From an uncultured Pseudodesulfovibrio sp. (GTDB taxonomy: Bacteria; Desulfobacterota; Desulfovibrionia; Desulfovibrionales; Desulfovibrionaceae), in contig NZ_OY776488.1 in NCBI RefSeq assembly GCF_963675635.1, forward strand, positions 2,116,001-2,180,000: a stretch of 64,000 nucleotides of DNA. Reading direction: 5' to 3'. Shown piece by piece: positions 50,464-60,314 of this stretch. The position numbers and the translations under genes were made by a program. The notes beneath the pieces were generated by a model. That model was not told the origin of the DNA. It was given only the letters and a program-made list of their open reading frames with translations, and ran no database searches. Positions within the stretch are counted from its first letter, which is position 1. Every line of letters begins with the position of its first letter.

Positions 50464-52047
50464 ATGCCAATGCTTGATAATTTTAGAAATAAAGAATTTC
50501 TGGATCAAATAACGATCCTCAATGAAATTTCCGGCAGTAAAAACCCGGGCGCCCTAGCAGGCCTTCTTGAGCTTCTCAAAAACCCGGTTGGAGATACTTC
50601 CATCGACTATATGGTGGTCAACGCCCTGAATGCGGTCCTATCCAGCAATGAAGATGAAGTCGTTGCCGGTCTGAACGACAGCCATGACGGCTATAAGATC
50701 CTCTGCATTCGAGTTGCAGGCGAATATGCCATCAAGAAAGCGGCTCAACCGCTGGTTACCCTTGCCGAAACTGAGACAGACCTTGACCGTCTCATGGAAA
50801 TCCTCACATCCCTCGCACGCATCGCTGATGAGTCAGCCCTGCCCATATTCAGGAAATTCCTGAGTCACGAGGATGCGTTCATCCAGTCTTCCTGCATAGA
50901 AGCCCTCGGCAAAATGGAAGATGCTGAATCAATTGAACATTTCAAGTCAATGATCACAGAAAGCGAAGCACCAGATCGTTTTGAGGTCTGCGACATTACC
51001 ACTTGGAAAGCCGTTGATGCCCTTGCAACATACAGCTCGGATGACACTATTGAATTCCTGGTGGAAAAGCTCCATCACAAGAACCCGACAGTCAGACGAA
51101 TCATCACCGATGCCCTGATCGCCATCGGAGCCCGATGTATCCCCATGCTTCTTTCTGTTTTCGAAACAAGTGACACCGACAGCAAGATCCTGGCAGCCAA
51201 CGTACTCGGATTCCTGCGCAACAAGCAGGGAGCAGACGGACTGGTCGCCGCCTTTGACAAGGGGCTGGCCGAGAACGAAAACGTCCGCTACGCAGTCTAC
51301 GAAGCCTTGGGCCGCATCGGCACCATGAAAGGCATCATCTGTCTTATTGATGGCCTTTCCGAGACCGAGGAACTCATCCTCATGGCCGTCATCGGTGGTC
51401 TGGAAAAGCATGTCAATCCCGGCATGATCTCCACACTGACCTCAAGCATAATCAGAGCCGATGAACAGGCAGACAGACTTGCCCGAGGTGTTATTGCCTC
51501 CAAGGCCACAACCATTTTCGACGCACTATACGAAACTCAGGGCGCAGCTGATGCCCTGATGGATGTGCTCATTGAATCTAATGACCCGGAAATCATCGAA
51601 GAGTTTCGTGCTATACTGACTGAAATCGGTGGTTCTCGTGCAGAACAGGATATCCAAAGACTGCCCCAATTGACCACAGGAACCAGAAAAGCTCTGGCGG
51701 CGGATGATTCCCGGTCCATGTGTGCCATGCATCGAGCCATCCTTACGGACCTCGGATTTGAGCCGTTCATGGCCAGCAATGGCGAAGAAGCCTACGACTT
51801 CATCGAACAGGGCGAAGAGTTCGAAATCATCATCACCGACATGAACATGCCCGTCATGGATGGCATGGAGCTGGTGAGCAAGGTCCGATCCACACCCGGT
51901 TTGGAAGACGTTCCCATCATCATGGTCACCACGGAATCAGAAGCGTCCCAGCAAGGCTTGGCTGAGAAGGCCGGAGTCACTGCATTTATCACCAAACCAT
52001 TCAAACCGGATGCGCTCAAGGCGAAGATCGCCGAAGTTACTTCTTAA
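50464..52047 (+). CDS. HEAT-repeat protein with C-terminal response-regulator receiver
   Basis: A 527-residue fusion. Residues 1-390 are HEAT-type helical repeats (ALPIFRKFLSHEDAFIQSS, CIEALGKMEDAESIEHFKSM, TVRRIITDALIAIGARCIP). Residues about 405-527 form a full receiver: acidic pair LAADDSRSM, phospho-acceptor in IIITDMNMPVMDG, threonine MVTTESE and lysine FITKPFKPD. GGAG lies nearby upstream of the ATG. There is no output domain, so the repeats are likely the effector surface. Co-expression with CheX suggests chemotaxis or motility adaptation. Confidence 0.88.
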   Translation: MPMLDNFRNKEFLDQITILNEISGSKNPGALAGLLELLKNPVGDTSIDYMVVNALNAVLSSNEDEVVAGLNDSHDGYKILCIRVAGEYAIKKAAQPLVTLAETETDLDRLMEILTSLARIADESALPIFRKFLSHEDAFIQSSCIEALGKMEDAESIEHFKSMITESEAPDRFEVCDITTWKAVDALATYSSDDTIEFLVEKLHHKNPTVRRIITDALIAIGARCIPMLLSVFETSDTDSKILAANVLGFLRNKQGADGLVAAFDKGLAENENVRYAVYEALGRIGTMKGIICLIDGLSETEELILMAVIGGLEKHVNPGMISTLTSSIIRADEQADRLARGVIASKATTIFDALYETQGAADALMDVLIESNDPEIIEEFRAILTEIGGSRAEQDIQRLPQLTTGTRKALAADDSRSMCAMHRAILTDLGFEPFMASNGEEAYDFIEQGEEFEIIITDMNMPVMDGMELVSKVRSTPGLEDVPIIMVTTESEASQQGLAEKAGVTAFITKPFKPDALKAKIAEVTS

Positions 52048-52079
52048 AAAAAGAGGCCTCACACGAGGCCTCTTTTTTT
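52046..52079 (+). terminator. Terminator of the CheX/HEAT-receiver operon
   Basis: A perfect 9-bp stem AGAGGCCTC / GAGGCCTCT (52052-52060, 52065-52073) with a four-base loop and seven T residues; A residues on the other side make it bidirectional. Confidence 0.9.
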
Positions 52080-52132
52080 ATACTTTGCTCGACAACGCCG
52101 TGACGGATCAGCACGGGTTGCATACGCCAGAC

Positions 52133-52969
52133 TTACTCAGTCTTTGAAACACCGGATACCCTGAGAAATTCAATGACCATTTCAGCCACCTCTTTGGAAA
52201 AAAGCATCCAGACATGGCTCATAGGAGAACACACACGTTCCTGCCAACCTGGACGACCGGTACGAAGCTTGTCCAGAGGGAAAACGTAATCATCGGTCAG
52301 CGTATAAATCCCGAGCCGAGGACAATCCGGGTCCGAGGTCCTTTCAACGGTCTGAGAAATATATCTGCCGGGAATGAGCGCACGAGCCATGCGATTGCCG
52401 CCTAGCCACGCAAGGTCGCTCCCTTTGTGCGGCGACCCCAAAGTTATCAACGCCGCAACCCGATTCCGATATGCCGGTTTCCCAGCCACACAACGTGAAA
52501 CAAGGCCGCCCAGACTGTGCCCGACAAGAATCACCCTTCGGTGAGGATTGCTGGCAAGCAACTGATCGAGCTTTGATTCCATCCCGGCAAGAGCCGCATC
52601 AAAATCCTTGGTAAAACTATTATATTGAAAGGTGTGCAGGTTGGAGAACCCTGCCTGTTCAAGTCGACGCCGAAACACGGTCCATGCAGACTTGTTATGA
52701 TACAAACCGTGAACCATCAACACCGGCGTTCCCGGCATGAACTTTTCCCGTTCTGGAAGCAAGGCAAGCAGACATGAAGGAAGCACGATACAGTCGGCTG
52801 CCACCGCCTTGAGCATACCCACGCCCACCGCGCGACCGAAATGTTCAACACCATCACGAATCTCAGGCAATTGTCCGGCGATACCATTGGATAGGATGAA
52901 TGCCCCGTATCGCAACACGGCCAGAATCACGGCAACGCACACCAGAGCGGAGAGGATGAATATCAGCAT
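52133..52969 (-). CDS. Membrane-anchored alpha/beta hydrolase (lipase-like)
   Basis: A 278-residue protein with an N-terminal hydrophobic anchor (MLIFILSALVCVAVILAVLR). The hydrolase part shows the oxyanion region VLMVHGLYHNKSAW, the nucleophile elbow ILVGHSLGGLVSR, the acidic segment IYTLTDDYVFPLDK and the late histidine SPMSHVWML. It resembles triacylglycerol lipase-like or PGAP1-like enzymes. The ATG at 52969 is chosen because the upstream frame overlaps the divergent gene; no strong ribosome site is seen. Confidence 0.83.
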   Translation of the reverse strand: MLIFILSALVCVAVILAVLRYGAFILSNGIAGQLPEIRDGVEHFGRAVGVGMLKAVAADCIVLPSCLLALLPEREKFMPGTPVLMVHGLYHNKSAWTVFRRRLEQAGFSNLHTFQYNSFTKDFDAALAGMESKLDQLLASNPHRRVILVGHSLGGLVSRCVAGKPAYRNRVAALITLGSPHKGSDLAWLGGNRMARALIPGRYISQTVERTSDPDCPRLGIYTLTDDYVFPLDKLRTGRPGWQERVCSPMSHVWMLFSKEVAEMVIEFLRVSGVSKTE

Positions 52970-53081
52970 GACGGCACCATGACGCTGGGGCGACCCAGTG
53001 TCAACCCGGTACCAAAACGACACATCTTGCCCTTTGGACAACTCCGGGTGTATCTCCATACCAAACCAAAAGGAGTTCAAC

Positions 53082-54125
53082 GTGGGAAAGACCACTCTTT
53101 GCCTCGATATCGGAAGCGGTACACAGGATGTACTGTTATATTCACCTGATAAGGAAATCGAGAACTGCCCGAAATTCGTCATCCCGTCCCCGGCTCTCCA
53201 AATCGGCCGACGTATCGAGAAACTGCGTATGCATGGAGAAAGCATATGGCTACATGACCGCAACATGGGCGGCGGTGTAACCCGGTTCATTCGCGCCCAT
53301 CAAAAGGCCGGACTCAAGGTCGCTGCCAGCCGGAGCGCGGCATATACCATGGCAGACGATCTGACTCGGGTCACTGACATGGGCATTGAGCTGACCGAAA
53401 GATGTCCGGAAGGTTTCGAGCCGGTCCGGCTCACGGACTTTGACGAATCATGGTGGCGTCATTTCCTTGAAGCGGCAGAACTCCCCTGGCCCGACCATAT
53501 CGCGGCCTGCGCCCAGGATCACGGATTCCACCCTGGCGAATCCAATCGACGCGGCAGATTCAATCTCTGGCAGACCTTCCTGACTGAAGGCGAAGGACGC
53601 CCCGAAGCGCTGATCTACCAAAATCCGCCAGCAATGCTCACACGGTTGCGCGATTTACAGGCAGACATCAACGGCGGCGTGGTGGCGGACACCGGCGCAG
53701 CAGCAGTCCTCGGCGCACTGTACGTGGACGAAATCGAAAAACTCAGTTTCAAAACAGGGATTACACTGGTCAACATCGGCAATTCCCACCTTATAGCATT
53801 CCTGCTTTACCAAGGCCGGATACACGGCGTGTATGAACAACATACTGGGTGCGTGAATGGAGAAAAGCTCTGGAGCGACCTGGAACAGTTCCGCTGTGGC
53901 TGTCTTGCTTTCGAACAGGTCTTCGAGGAACGTGGCCATGGTTGTCTGACTCAGGAGCTGCCAATGGATGCCAACGGGTTCAAACCGACCTTTGTTCTCG
54001 GACCGCGCAGAACCATGCTCGATGGCTACGACGTCTCGTTTCCGGCACCTGGCGGAGACATGATGCTCGCAGGGTGTTTCGGTCTCATTAAGGGTATGGA
54101 TCTGGCAACAAAGACCAAGGGATGA
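53082..54125 (+). CDS. DUF1786 actin-fold protein
   Basis: A 347-residue protein beginning VGKTTLCLDIGSGTQDVLLY, the phosphate-1 motif of the sugar-kinase/actin ATPase fold, with a second such motif in GVVADTGAAAVLGAL and GITLVNIGNSHLIA. DUF1786 proteins are often linked to glycyl-radical or pyruvate formate-lyase-type functions, but no such gene is adjacent. The GTG at 53082 has AAGGAG six bases upstream; the longer frame lacks a site. Confidence 0.8.
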   Translation: MGKTTLCLDIGSGTQDVLLYSPDKEIENCPKFVIPSPALQIGRRIEKLRMHGESIWLHDRNMGGGVTRFIRAHQKAGLKVAASRSAAYTMADDLTRVTDMGIELTERCPEGFEPVRLTDFDESWWRHFLEAAELPWPDHIAACAQDHGFHPGESNRRGRFNLWQTFLTEGEGRPEALIYQNPPAMLTRLRDLQADINGGVVADTGAAAVLGALYVDEIEKLSFKTGITLVNIGNSHLIAFLLYQGRIHGVYEQHTGCVNGEKLWSDLEQFRCGCLAFEQVFEERGHGCLTQELPMDANGFKPTFVLGPRRTMLDGYDVSFPAPGGDMMLAGCFGLIKGMDLATKTKG

Positions 54126-54183
54126 CTTCAACTGAATATGACCGTTGACGGAAACATATGACTATGGCTACTAGAGAACGACT

Positions 54184-57100
54184 ATGCAAAAGAACCGACT
54201 CATCATCACCATACTCTGTGTCTTCCTGTTCTCAGCCACGGCTCATGCAGGTATTCTATACGTCAACGAAAAAGCACCGCAGCCTGGCGACGGCAGAACG
54301 TGGACTACCGCTTTCAAGACATTGACACAGGCCTTGGATGCTGCACAAGGCGGTGACCAGATATGGGTTGCCGAGGGCATATATTTGCCCACAGAATCCA
54401 CCGACAGGAACGCCTCTTTTCAACTCAAAAAAGAGGTGGAGTTATACGGCGGATTCTCCGGGTCCGAGTCGGAACTCAAAAAGCGCGACATAAAAAAACA
54501 CCAGGCCATCCTGTCCGGAGATATCGGTCAGCCCGGCGTACCAGATGACAACGTATTTCACGTCATTATCGGCGCGGACATGGCCGTACTGGACGGTTTC
54601 ACCATTACCGGCGGATACAGCCTCAACACGGCCTGGACCGGCGGAAAAACGCTCACTGCGCAATCGCTGACAACAGCTCCACAACCCGGATTCGGCGCTG
54701 GAATGCTCAACTTTCAGGCTGCGCCGGAAGTACGTAACTGCGTATTTCAGGACAACTACGCACTCATGGGCGGTGCGGTCTACAACATGACCGCCGCGCC
54801 AAACAACCCTACGGGCATCCCCGCGAGTTCTCCGAAATTCATTGACTGCACCTTCTGGCAGAACTCGGCACTCGCACACGGTGGTGGCGTGGTCAACACC
54901 CTGCGTACCGCCCCCCTGTTCGTTTCCTGCGTTTTCGACTCCAACATAGCGGACATCTCGGGCGGTGGCATGTTCAACGACTTCGGCGCTGCGCCAATGC
55001 TGCTCAACTCGATCTTTCGCAACAATGAAGCGGATAACGGTGGCGGCATGGTCAATGAAGGCGGTTCCACGCCGATTCTGTATTATTCGACACTTACCGG
55101 AAACCGCTCCATGAAAAGCGGCCCGGCCATCTATCAGGGTGCAGGGGCGGCCAACACGACAGTCCTGACGAAATCCGTTGTCTGGGACAATGAATGTGAA
55201 GGGGCGGACATACGGTTTTTCAATGGCGACAAGTCCGTTGTCCGGGTGCAGGACTCTGTCATACAAAACGGCTACAAAGGGAAATCGGTATTCCAGGCCA
55301 ACCCCGGCCTGGACCGAAAGTCCGAAACCATGCTGAATGTGGGCTACAAGACCAATGGTCACCGTTTCCGGGCAGCCAAACTCGAATACAGGATCAAGGA
55401 CATCGACCGATTCGAGGTCATCAAAAACCTGCCTGCCTATGATCCCGGGTATATGGCTTCCGTCGATCAGAAACTGCTCGACACCATGAACGCCCCCAAA
55501 ACAGCGTCGATTCCAACCCCGGAAACAGTGCCCGCACCAGTCGTTGCCGCACCCCCGACCATGGAACCGGTTCCGGTGCCCAAGGTGACATCCGCATCCG
55601 CTCCGGCAGCGTCCCCCATGGTGGAAACCATACAGCCCCCGGCACCAAAGGCCGCGCCTGTTGCAATCGCTCCCGTCGTGACACAGCAAAATGCCGCCAA
55701 AGTCACAGCCCCGGCCGTGGAAAAGACACCGGCACCTCCGGTATCAAAAGTCGAACCGGAAAGCGTGGCAATGCTGACTCCAACCCCTTCGATCCTGGAC
55801 ACACATCCCGCGCCAGCCAGACCAAGCGGACCGCCTAATGCCGAAGTGCTCATGTTGAGCCTGGACATGGACGGCAACGGCTGTATCTCCATCAATGAAG
55901 CGACCGGGGAGATGCAGCAAAAGTTCTGGCGCATGGATCTCAATGGGGACAATTGCCTGTCCAAGACGGAACTCGCCAGGGCATCCAATGCAACACAACG
56001 CCCCAAACAACCGATGACGCGACAGGCCACAGCCGTGCCGGCTACTACTGTGGCTGCGGTCCCGCAAAAAAGCATTTCCCCCCAACAACCCAAAGCAGTT
56101 GTCCAGACTCCGGCGCCAGCCGTGGCTCCCAAACAGGTCGTACAACCGGCTGCGCAGTCCGAGGGGTACACCCTGTTTTCGCCCATCGGCTCAAAAGACA
56201 CCCACCTGGTTGATATGCGGGGCAACATCGTCAAGACATGGCGTGGCAAAGATCAATCCTCCGGCGCAGTTTACCTGCTCAACAACGGCAACCTGCTCCG
56301 CAGTGTGTCTCCCGGTAAGGGTGAGGTCCGCACCCCCTTTACAGGCAAGGACATCACCGGCGGCATCATTCAGGAAGTCTCTCCACGCGGTCAGATTGTC
56401 TGGGAATACACCTATGTTTCGGACAAGGTCCGTCAGCATCACGACATTGCCCCACTTCCCAATGGCAACGTCCTGCTCCTGGCCTGGGAGTTGAAAACCG
56501 AATCCGACATCCAAGCCGTTGGTGGCACCGTGCGAAATCACCCGGACAACACGGTCTGGGCCGAACACATCGTTGAAGTCCGCAAATCAGGTCCCCGTAG
56601 CGGCTACATCGTCTGGGAATGGCATGCATGGGATCATTTGATACAAAACGCCGACCAGTCTGCCCCCAACTTTGCAAACCCGGTTCGTCTGCCGCAACGT
56701 ATCGACATCAATTATAACCCTACACGTAATCCGGAATGGCTCAACGCCAATTCCATAGACTACAATCCGCAGCTCAAACAGATCATCCTCAGCCTGAGCA
56801 ACACCGGCGAAGTCTGGATCATCGACCATTCAACCAACACGAGTCAGGCCGCATCCAGCACTGGTGGTATGATGCATCGGGGCGGAGAGATCCTGTTCCG
56901 ATGGGGGAACCCCCAAGCCTACGGAGCATCAGGCCGCCCCACACTGGTAGCTCAGCGTGATGCCAGATGGGTACTAGGCAACAAACCCGGCGAAGAGCAT
57001 ATCCTTATTTTCAATAACGGGAATCGCCAGACTCAACGGTCCGATATCATTGAAATCAAGCCGGAATACTATTTCAAGTCGACCCGTCTGAACGCTAACA

Positions 57101-57354
57101 TTGTCTGGTCGTACAATGATAAAGGAGGCGAACGCTTCTTTGCTGAACAGGTGTCCGGAGCGCAACGGCTGGAGAACGGTCATACGCTCTTCAGTGACGG
57201 CCCGGCAGGACGCATCGTAGAAGTCTCGACCAACGCCAAACCAGTGTGGGAATATAACTTCACAGGTTCCAGTAGCGCATCCAACAACCAAATATTCAGG
57301 GCCAGCAGAATTCCCGGAGACCATCCTGGATTACGTCGACTCTCCATCAACTAG
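54184..57354 (+). CDS. Large secreted beta-helix / EF-hand / arylsulfotransferase-like fusion
   Basis: A 1056-residue exported protein with signal peptide MQKNRLIITILCVFLFSATA. Residues 25-370 form a right-handed beta-helix with repeated GGGMFND / GGGMVNE / GGAVYNM turns. A Pro/Ala-rich linker spans about 440-550. Two EF-hand-like loops follow (DMDGNGCISINEA near 560, DLNGDNCLSKTEL near 584). From about 660 an arylsulfotransferase-like propeller begins (GYTLFSPIGSKDTHLVDMRG, HHDIAPLPNGNVLLLAWE, VWEWHAWDHLIQN). The combination suggests a surface or periplasmic polysaccharide-modifying protein. A terminator follows the stop. Confidence 0.8.
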   Translation: MQKNRLIITILCVFLFSATAHAGILYVNEKAPQPGDGRTWTTAFKTLTQALDAAQGGDQIWVAEGIYLPTESTDRNASFQLKKEVELYGGFSGSESELKKRDIKKHQAILSGDIGQPGVPDDNVFHVIIGADMAVLDGFTITGGYSLNTAWTGGKTLTAQSLTTAPQPGFGAGMLNFQAAPEVRNCVFQDNYALMGGAVYNMTAAPNNPTGIPASSPKFIDCTFWQNSALAHGGGVVNTLRTAPLFVSCVFDSNIADISGGGMFNDFGAAPMLLNSIFRNNEADNGGGMVNEGGSTPILYYSTLTGNRSMKSGPAIYQGAGAANTTVLTKSVVWDNECEGADIRFFNGDKSVVRVQDSVIQNGYKGKSVFQANPGLDRKSETMLNVGYKTNGHRFRAAKLEYRIKDIDRFEVIKNLPAYDPGYMASVDQKLLDTMNAPKTASIPTPETVPAPVVAAPPTMEPVPVPKVTSASAPAASPMVETIQPPAPKAAPVAIAPVVTQQNAAKVTAPAVEKTPAPPVSKVEPESVAMLTPTPSILDTHPAPARPSGPPNAEVLMLSLDMDGNGCISINEATGEMQQKFWRMDLNGDNCLSKTELARASNATQRPKQPMTRQATAVPATTVAAVPQKSISPQQPKAVVQTPAPAVAPKQVVQPAAQSEGYTLFSPIGSKDTHLVDMRGNIVKTWRGKDQSSGAVYLLNNGNLLRSVSPGKGEVRTPFTGKDITGGIIQEVSPRGQIVWEYTYVSDKVRQHHDIAPLPNGNVLLLAWELKTESDIQAVGGTVRNHPDNTVWAEHIVEVRKSGPRSGYIVWEWHAWDHLIQNADQSAPNFANPVRLPQRIDINYNPTRNPEWLNANSIDYNPQLKQIILSLSNTGEVWIIDHSTNTSQAASSTGGMMHRGGEILFRWGNPQAYGASGRPTLVAQRDARWVLGNKPGEEHILIFNNGNRQTQRSDIIEIKPEYYFKSTRLNANIVWSYNDKGGERFFAEQVSGAQRLENGHTLFSDGPAGRIVEVSTNAKPVWEYNFTGSSSASNNQIFRASRIPGDHPGLRRLSIN

Positions 57355-57356
57355 CA

Positions 57357-57389
57357 AAAGCGGGCGGCCCTGAGCCAGCCCGCTTTTTT
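57357..57389 (+). terminator. Terminator after the fusion-protein gene
   Basis: AAAGCGGGC / GCCCGCTTT stem (57357-57365, 57378-57386) with a 12-base loop and six T residues. Confidence 0.85.
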
Positions 57390-57476
57390 GGGGATAATAA
57401 TATCATCCCCCTATGCACGTGATACGACCCATGATATACTTTCAAGTAAATAATTATATTTACAAAAGGAGCAATC

Positions 57477-58172
57477 ATGAGGCTGATACTCCATTTTCCA
57501 ATTTCCTTTTTACTGACCGCCACACTTTTTGTTCTTCCCGGAATAGCCGGATGGGGGGACTCTCTCAAGAGTATGGGAGACACTGGTTCCAAAGCGGTCG
57601 GGCTGCCCTATACACCAACAGAGGCCGACGCCGGAATCCGTGAAGTTCTGGAGATGGGGACAGATTATGCCGTTGCCGAGCTAGGGAAAAGCGGCGGTTT
57701 TTCCGCCAACCCAGTCACGGCAATTCCACTTCCGGACATGCTTTCGACTATGGTCGGCACTTCCGGGCTGCTCTCATCATTCAACACGGCAGCAGAAGAA
57801 TCAGCCGCCCCCATCGGCGGGATTTTCCACCAGACCATCGATTCCATGGATATCGGCAACCCTGTGTCCATAATTAGCGGAAGCGACACTTCCATCACAG
57901 ACTTCTTTGAACAAACGGCGCGCCCCACTCTCAAAGATCTGGCACGCCCTGTCATCGAACAAAATTTGAACGCTGCGGGACTCGGCTCCTATACAAACGC
58001 CATATCGGCTGCTCAGCTCATGTCCAACGCATCCGGATCTCCTTTCGATCCCGTAGATTACGTTACAGACAGATCTCTTGATGCCATGTTCATGTATATC
58101 GGCGATCAGGAAAAAGATCTCCGCTCCAATGGCGCGGCCAGTGCAAGTGAACTTCTGAAAAAACTCTTTTAG
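57477..58172 (+). CDS. DUF4197 exported protein
   Basis: A 231-residue protein with an N-terminal signal peptide (MRLILHFPISFLLTATLFVL). The mature part has the DUF4197 pattern: AGIREVLEMGTDYAVAELGK, DPVDYVTDRSLDAMFMYIGD and EKDLRSNGAASASELLKKLF at the C-terminus. Function unknown. AAAGGAG precedes the ATG and the next gene follows in nine bases, so the two form an operon. Confidence 0.85.
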   Translation: MRLILHFPISFLLTATLFVLPGIAGWGDSLKSMGDTGSKAVGLPYTPTEADAGIREVLEMGTDYAVAELGKSGGFSANPVTAIPLPDMLSTMVGTSGLLSSFNTAAEESAAPIGGIFHQTIDSMDIGNPVSIISGSDTSITDFFEQTARPTLKDLARPVIEQNLNAAGLGSYTNAISAAQLMSNASGSPFDPVDYVTDRSLDAMFMYIGDQEKDLRSNGAASASELLKKLF

Positions 58173-58181
58173 GAGGAGACA

Positions 58182-60212
58182 ATGAATAAATTGATGAAAA
58201 TAGGTCTGATAGCAGCAGGGACCATCCTGTCCCTTTTCATAATTGCAATCATCATCCTTGTAACCACAGTTGACCCCAACGCATATAAGGGAGAAATTTC
58301 CCAGGCGGTTAAAGAGCAGACCGGAAGAGAGCTCTCCTTTGAAGGCGACATAGGCTTCACATTTTTCCCAACGCTTGGTCTGGAAGTCGGCCCCATGGCC
58401 CTTGGCAACGCCAAAGGCTTCAGTCCCGCCGAAATGGTCCGCATCAACAAGGCGGAAGCATCTATCCGCATCATGCCTTTGTTTGCAGGTGATGTGACCA
58501 TCGGCATGGTCGTACTGGATGGATTGACCCTCAATCTTGCCAAAAACAAGAACGGTGTGTCCAACTGGGACGACCTCACAAAGGACAAAGGCGAGCAGAA
58601 AGCGCAAGAAAAGACGGCAGCAAATGACACCAAAGGAGCAGGCAACAAGGTCGAAAGTCTGTCAGTGCAGGGCGTGGAAATCACCAACGCCAACATTCTG
58701 TACGATGACCAGCAGGCAGGAAGTACCAGTTCACTCACCAACCTGAATCTTATTATCGGAGAAGTGGGCGACACTGTTCGCTTCCCCTTCGAACTGAGCT
58801 TTGATCTCAAGCTCGACAGCCCAAAAATCGAAACCCGCCCGGTTCTGACCGGGTTTGCCAAGTTTGCTCAGAAGGCAGGGACAATTGAAGTCGATGAAAT
58901 GCTCTTCAAAGCACTCAACCTTGAGCTTTCCGGCAACTTCTTCGCCAAAGCCGCAAAAGGCAAGAACGCCTTTTCCGGTGAACTCTCACTGGCCGAAGCT
59001 TCCATCAAAAAACTCATGCAGGAAATTGGCATGACTCCATTGGAAACAACCGACCACAACGCCCTTGAAAAACTGACGTTTAATTTGAAATACAATGGGT
59101 CCGACAACGCTGTTTCTCTGGAAAATATGACCGTCAAACTGGACGAAACGACCATAACAGCGACGGGTTCGATAAATAACTTTGCCAAACCCGTCATGGC
59201 ATTCACTGTCAACGTGGATGATATCGACGTTGACCGATATATGCCCCCCAAGTCAGAAGGAACCACACCACAGCCCCAACAGGGCGCAGCGAACACGGAA
59301 GAACCCGCCAAGGAACCAGACCTCGCCGCGCTCAAGGATCTGGATCTCACAGGCAAACTGACCATAGGGAAAGTCAAAGCCATGAATCTACGAGTCTCGG
59401 ACATCCTCTGCGAGCTGAGAGCAAAAAACAGCATCGTTACGATCAAGCCGTTTTCCGCAAATCTCTATGAGGGGAATCTGACTGCCCATTCCGTACTCAA
59501 CGCCAATACCAATGTTGCTTCATGGACGGAATCAGCCGTTCTCAAAGACGTACAGGCCGGGCCACTGCTCAAGGATCTGACAGGCAAGGACCATGTACTT
59601 GGCACAACGGTTGTCAAATACGATCTCAAGGGCATGGGCCTGACTCCGCCCAACATCAAGCAGACAATTTCCGGAACGGCATCCTTCGCCTTTACCGACG
59701 GTGCTCTCAACGGCGTCAATGTAGCTAAAATGCTGCGTGACGGTTGGAACAGGATCAAGGGCAAGCCTATCAGTTCTGATGAACCGGCACGGACGGACTT
59801 CGCCGAGCTTCTCGGCTCTGCAGTCCTGACGAATGGGCATATCACCAACGACGATCTGCTCATGAAATCGCCCCTCCTGCGAGTGACCGGCAAAGGATGG
59901 GCCAATCTGCCAAAGAATAATACCGACTACACTGCTACAGTAACGGTTGTCGGGACACTCAAGGGGCAGGATGGTGCTTCCATGGAAGATCTCAAGGGAT
60001 TGCCCCTGCCCATCAATGTCAAAGGCGATCTGAATGACCCATCCATCAGCCTCGATATAAAAGCCATGGCGGAAGCGCTGCTCAAGGGGCAGTTCAAGCA
60101 AGGGACCAAGGGCTTGGAAGAGAAGCTGAAAAAAGACATTCTCGGCGGTTCGAAGACCGACACAACTGATAAGCCGACAAGTCCTTTCGGCGGCTTATTC
60201 AAAAAGAAATAA
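58182..60212 (+). CDS. AsmA-family protein
   Basis: A 676-residue protein with one N-terminal transmembrane helix (LIAAGTILSLFIIAIIILVT) and a long periplasmic beta-rich body. Landmarks are VDPNAYKGEISQAVKEQTGR, the word FPTLGLEVGPMALGN and the C-terminal AsmA region TDGALNGVNVAKMLRDG. AsmA-like proteins are thought to move phospholipids toward the outer membrane. GGAGGAGA precedes the ATG. Confidence 0.92.
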   Translation: MNKLMKIGLIAAGTILSLFIIAIIILVTTVDPNAYKGEISQAVKEQTGRELSFEGDIGFTFFPTLGLEVGPMALGNAKGFSPAEMVRINKAEASIRIMPLFAGDVTIGMVVLDGLTLNLAKNKNGVSNWDDLTKDKGEQKAQEKTAANDTKGAGNKVESLSVQGVEITNANILYDDQQAGSTSSLTNLNLIIGEVGDTVRFPFELSFDLKLDSPKIETRPVLTGFAKFAQKAGTIEVDEMLFKALNLELSGNFFAKAAKGKNAFSGELSLAEASIKKLMQEIGMTPLETTDHNALEKLTFNLKYNGSDNAVSLENMTVKLDETTITATGSINNFAKPVMAFTVNVDDIDVDRYMPPKSEGTTPQPQQGAANTEEPAKEPDLAALKDLDLTGKLTIGKVKAMNLRVSDILCELRAKNSIVTIKPFSANLYEGNLTAHSVLNANTNVASWTESAVLKDVQAGPLLKDLTGKDHVLGTTVVKYDLKGMGLTPPNIKQTISGTASFAFTDGALNGVNVAKMLRDGWNRIKGKPISSDEPARTDFAELLGSAVLTNGHITNDDLLMKSPLLRVTGKGWANLPKNNTDYTATVTVVGTLKGQDGASMEDLKGLPLPINVKGDLNDPSISLDIKAMAEALLKGQFKQGTKGLEEKLKKDILGGSKTDTTDKPTSPFGGLFKKK

Positions 60213-60227
60213 TCTATCACTTAACAA

Positions 60228-60302
60228 ACTCGGCGAGAAAAGAGGTGCCTTTTCTCGCCGAGTAACTTTTTCAAAAAAACCGTCATGAAGACGGTTTTTT
60301 TT
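60228..60302 (+). terminator. Two tandem terminators after the AsmA gene
   Basis: The first stem ACTCGGCGAGAAAA / TTTTCTCGCCGAGT spans 60228-60263, followed by ACTTTTT. The second is CCGTC-ATGAA-GACGG (60280-60294) flanked by A and T tracts and able to act in both directions. Confidence 0.85.
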
Positions 60303-60314
60303 AGTGGAAGGATT

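Noticed and set aside
54442-55689. Open minus-strand frame of 415 codons
   Set aside because: It is antisense to the secreted fusion gene; the Gly/Cys/Arg-rich translation reflects the reverse of repeats and the Pro/Ala linker.
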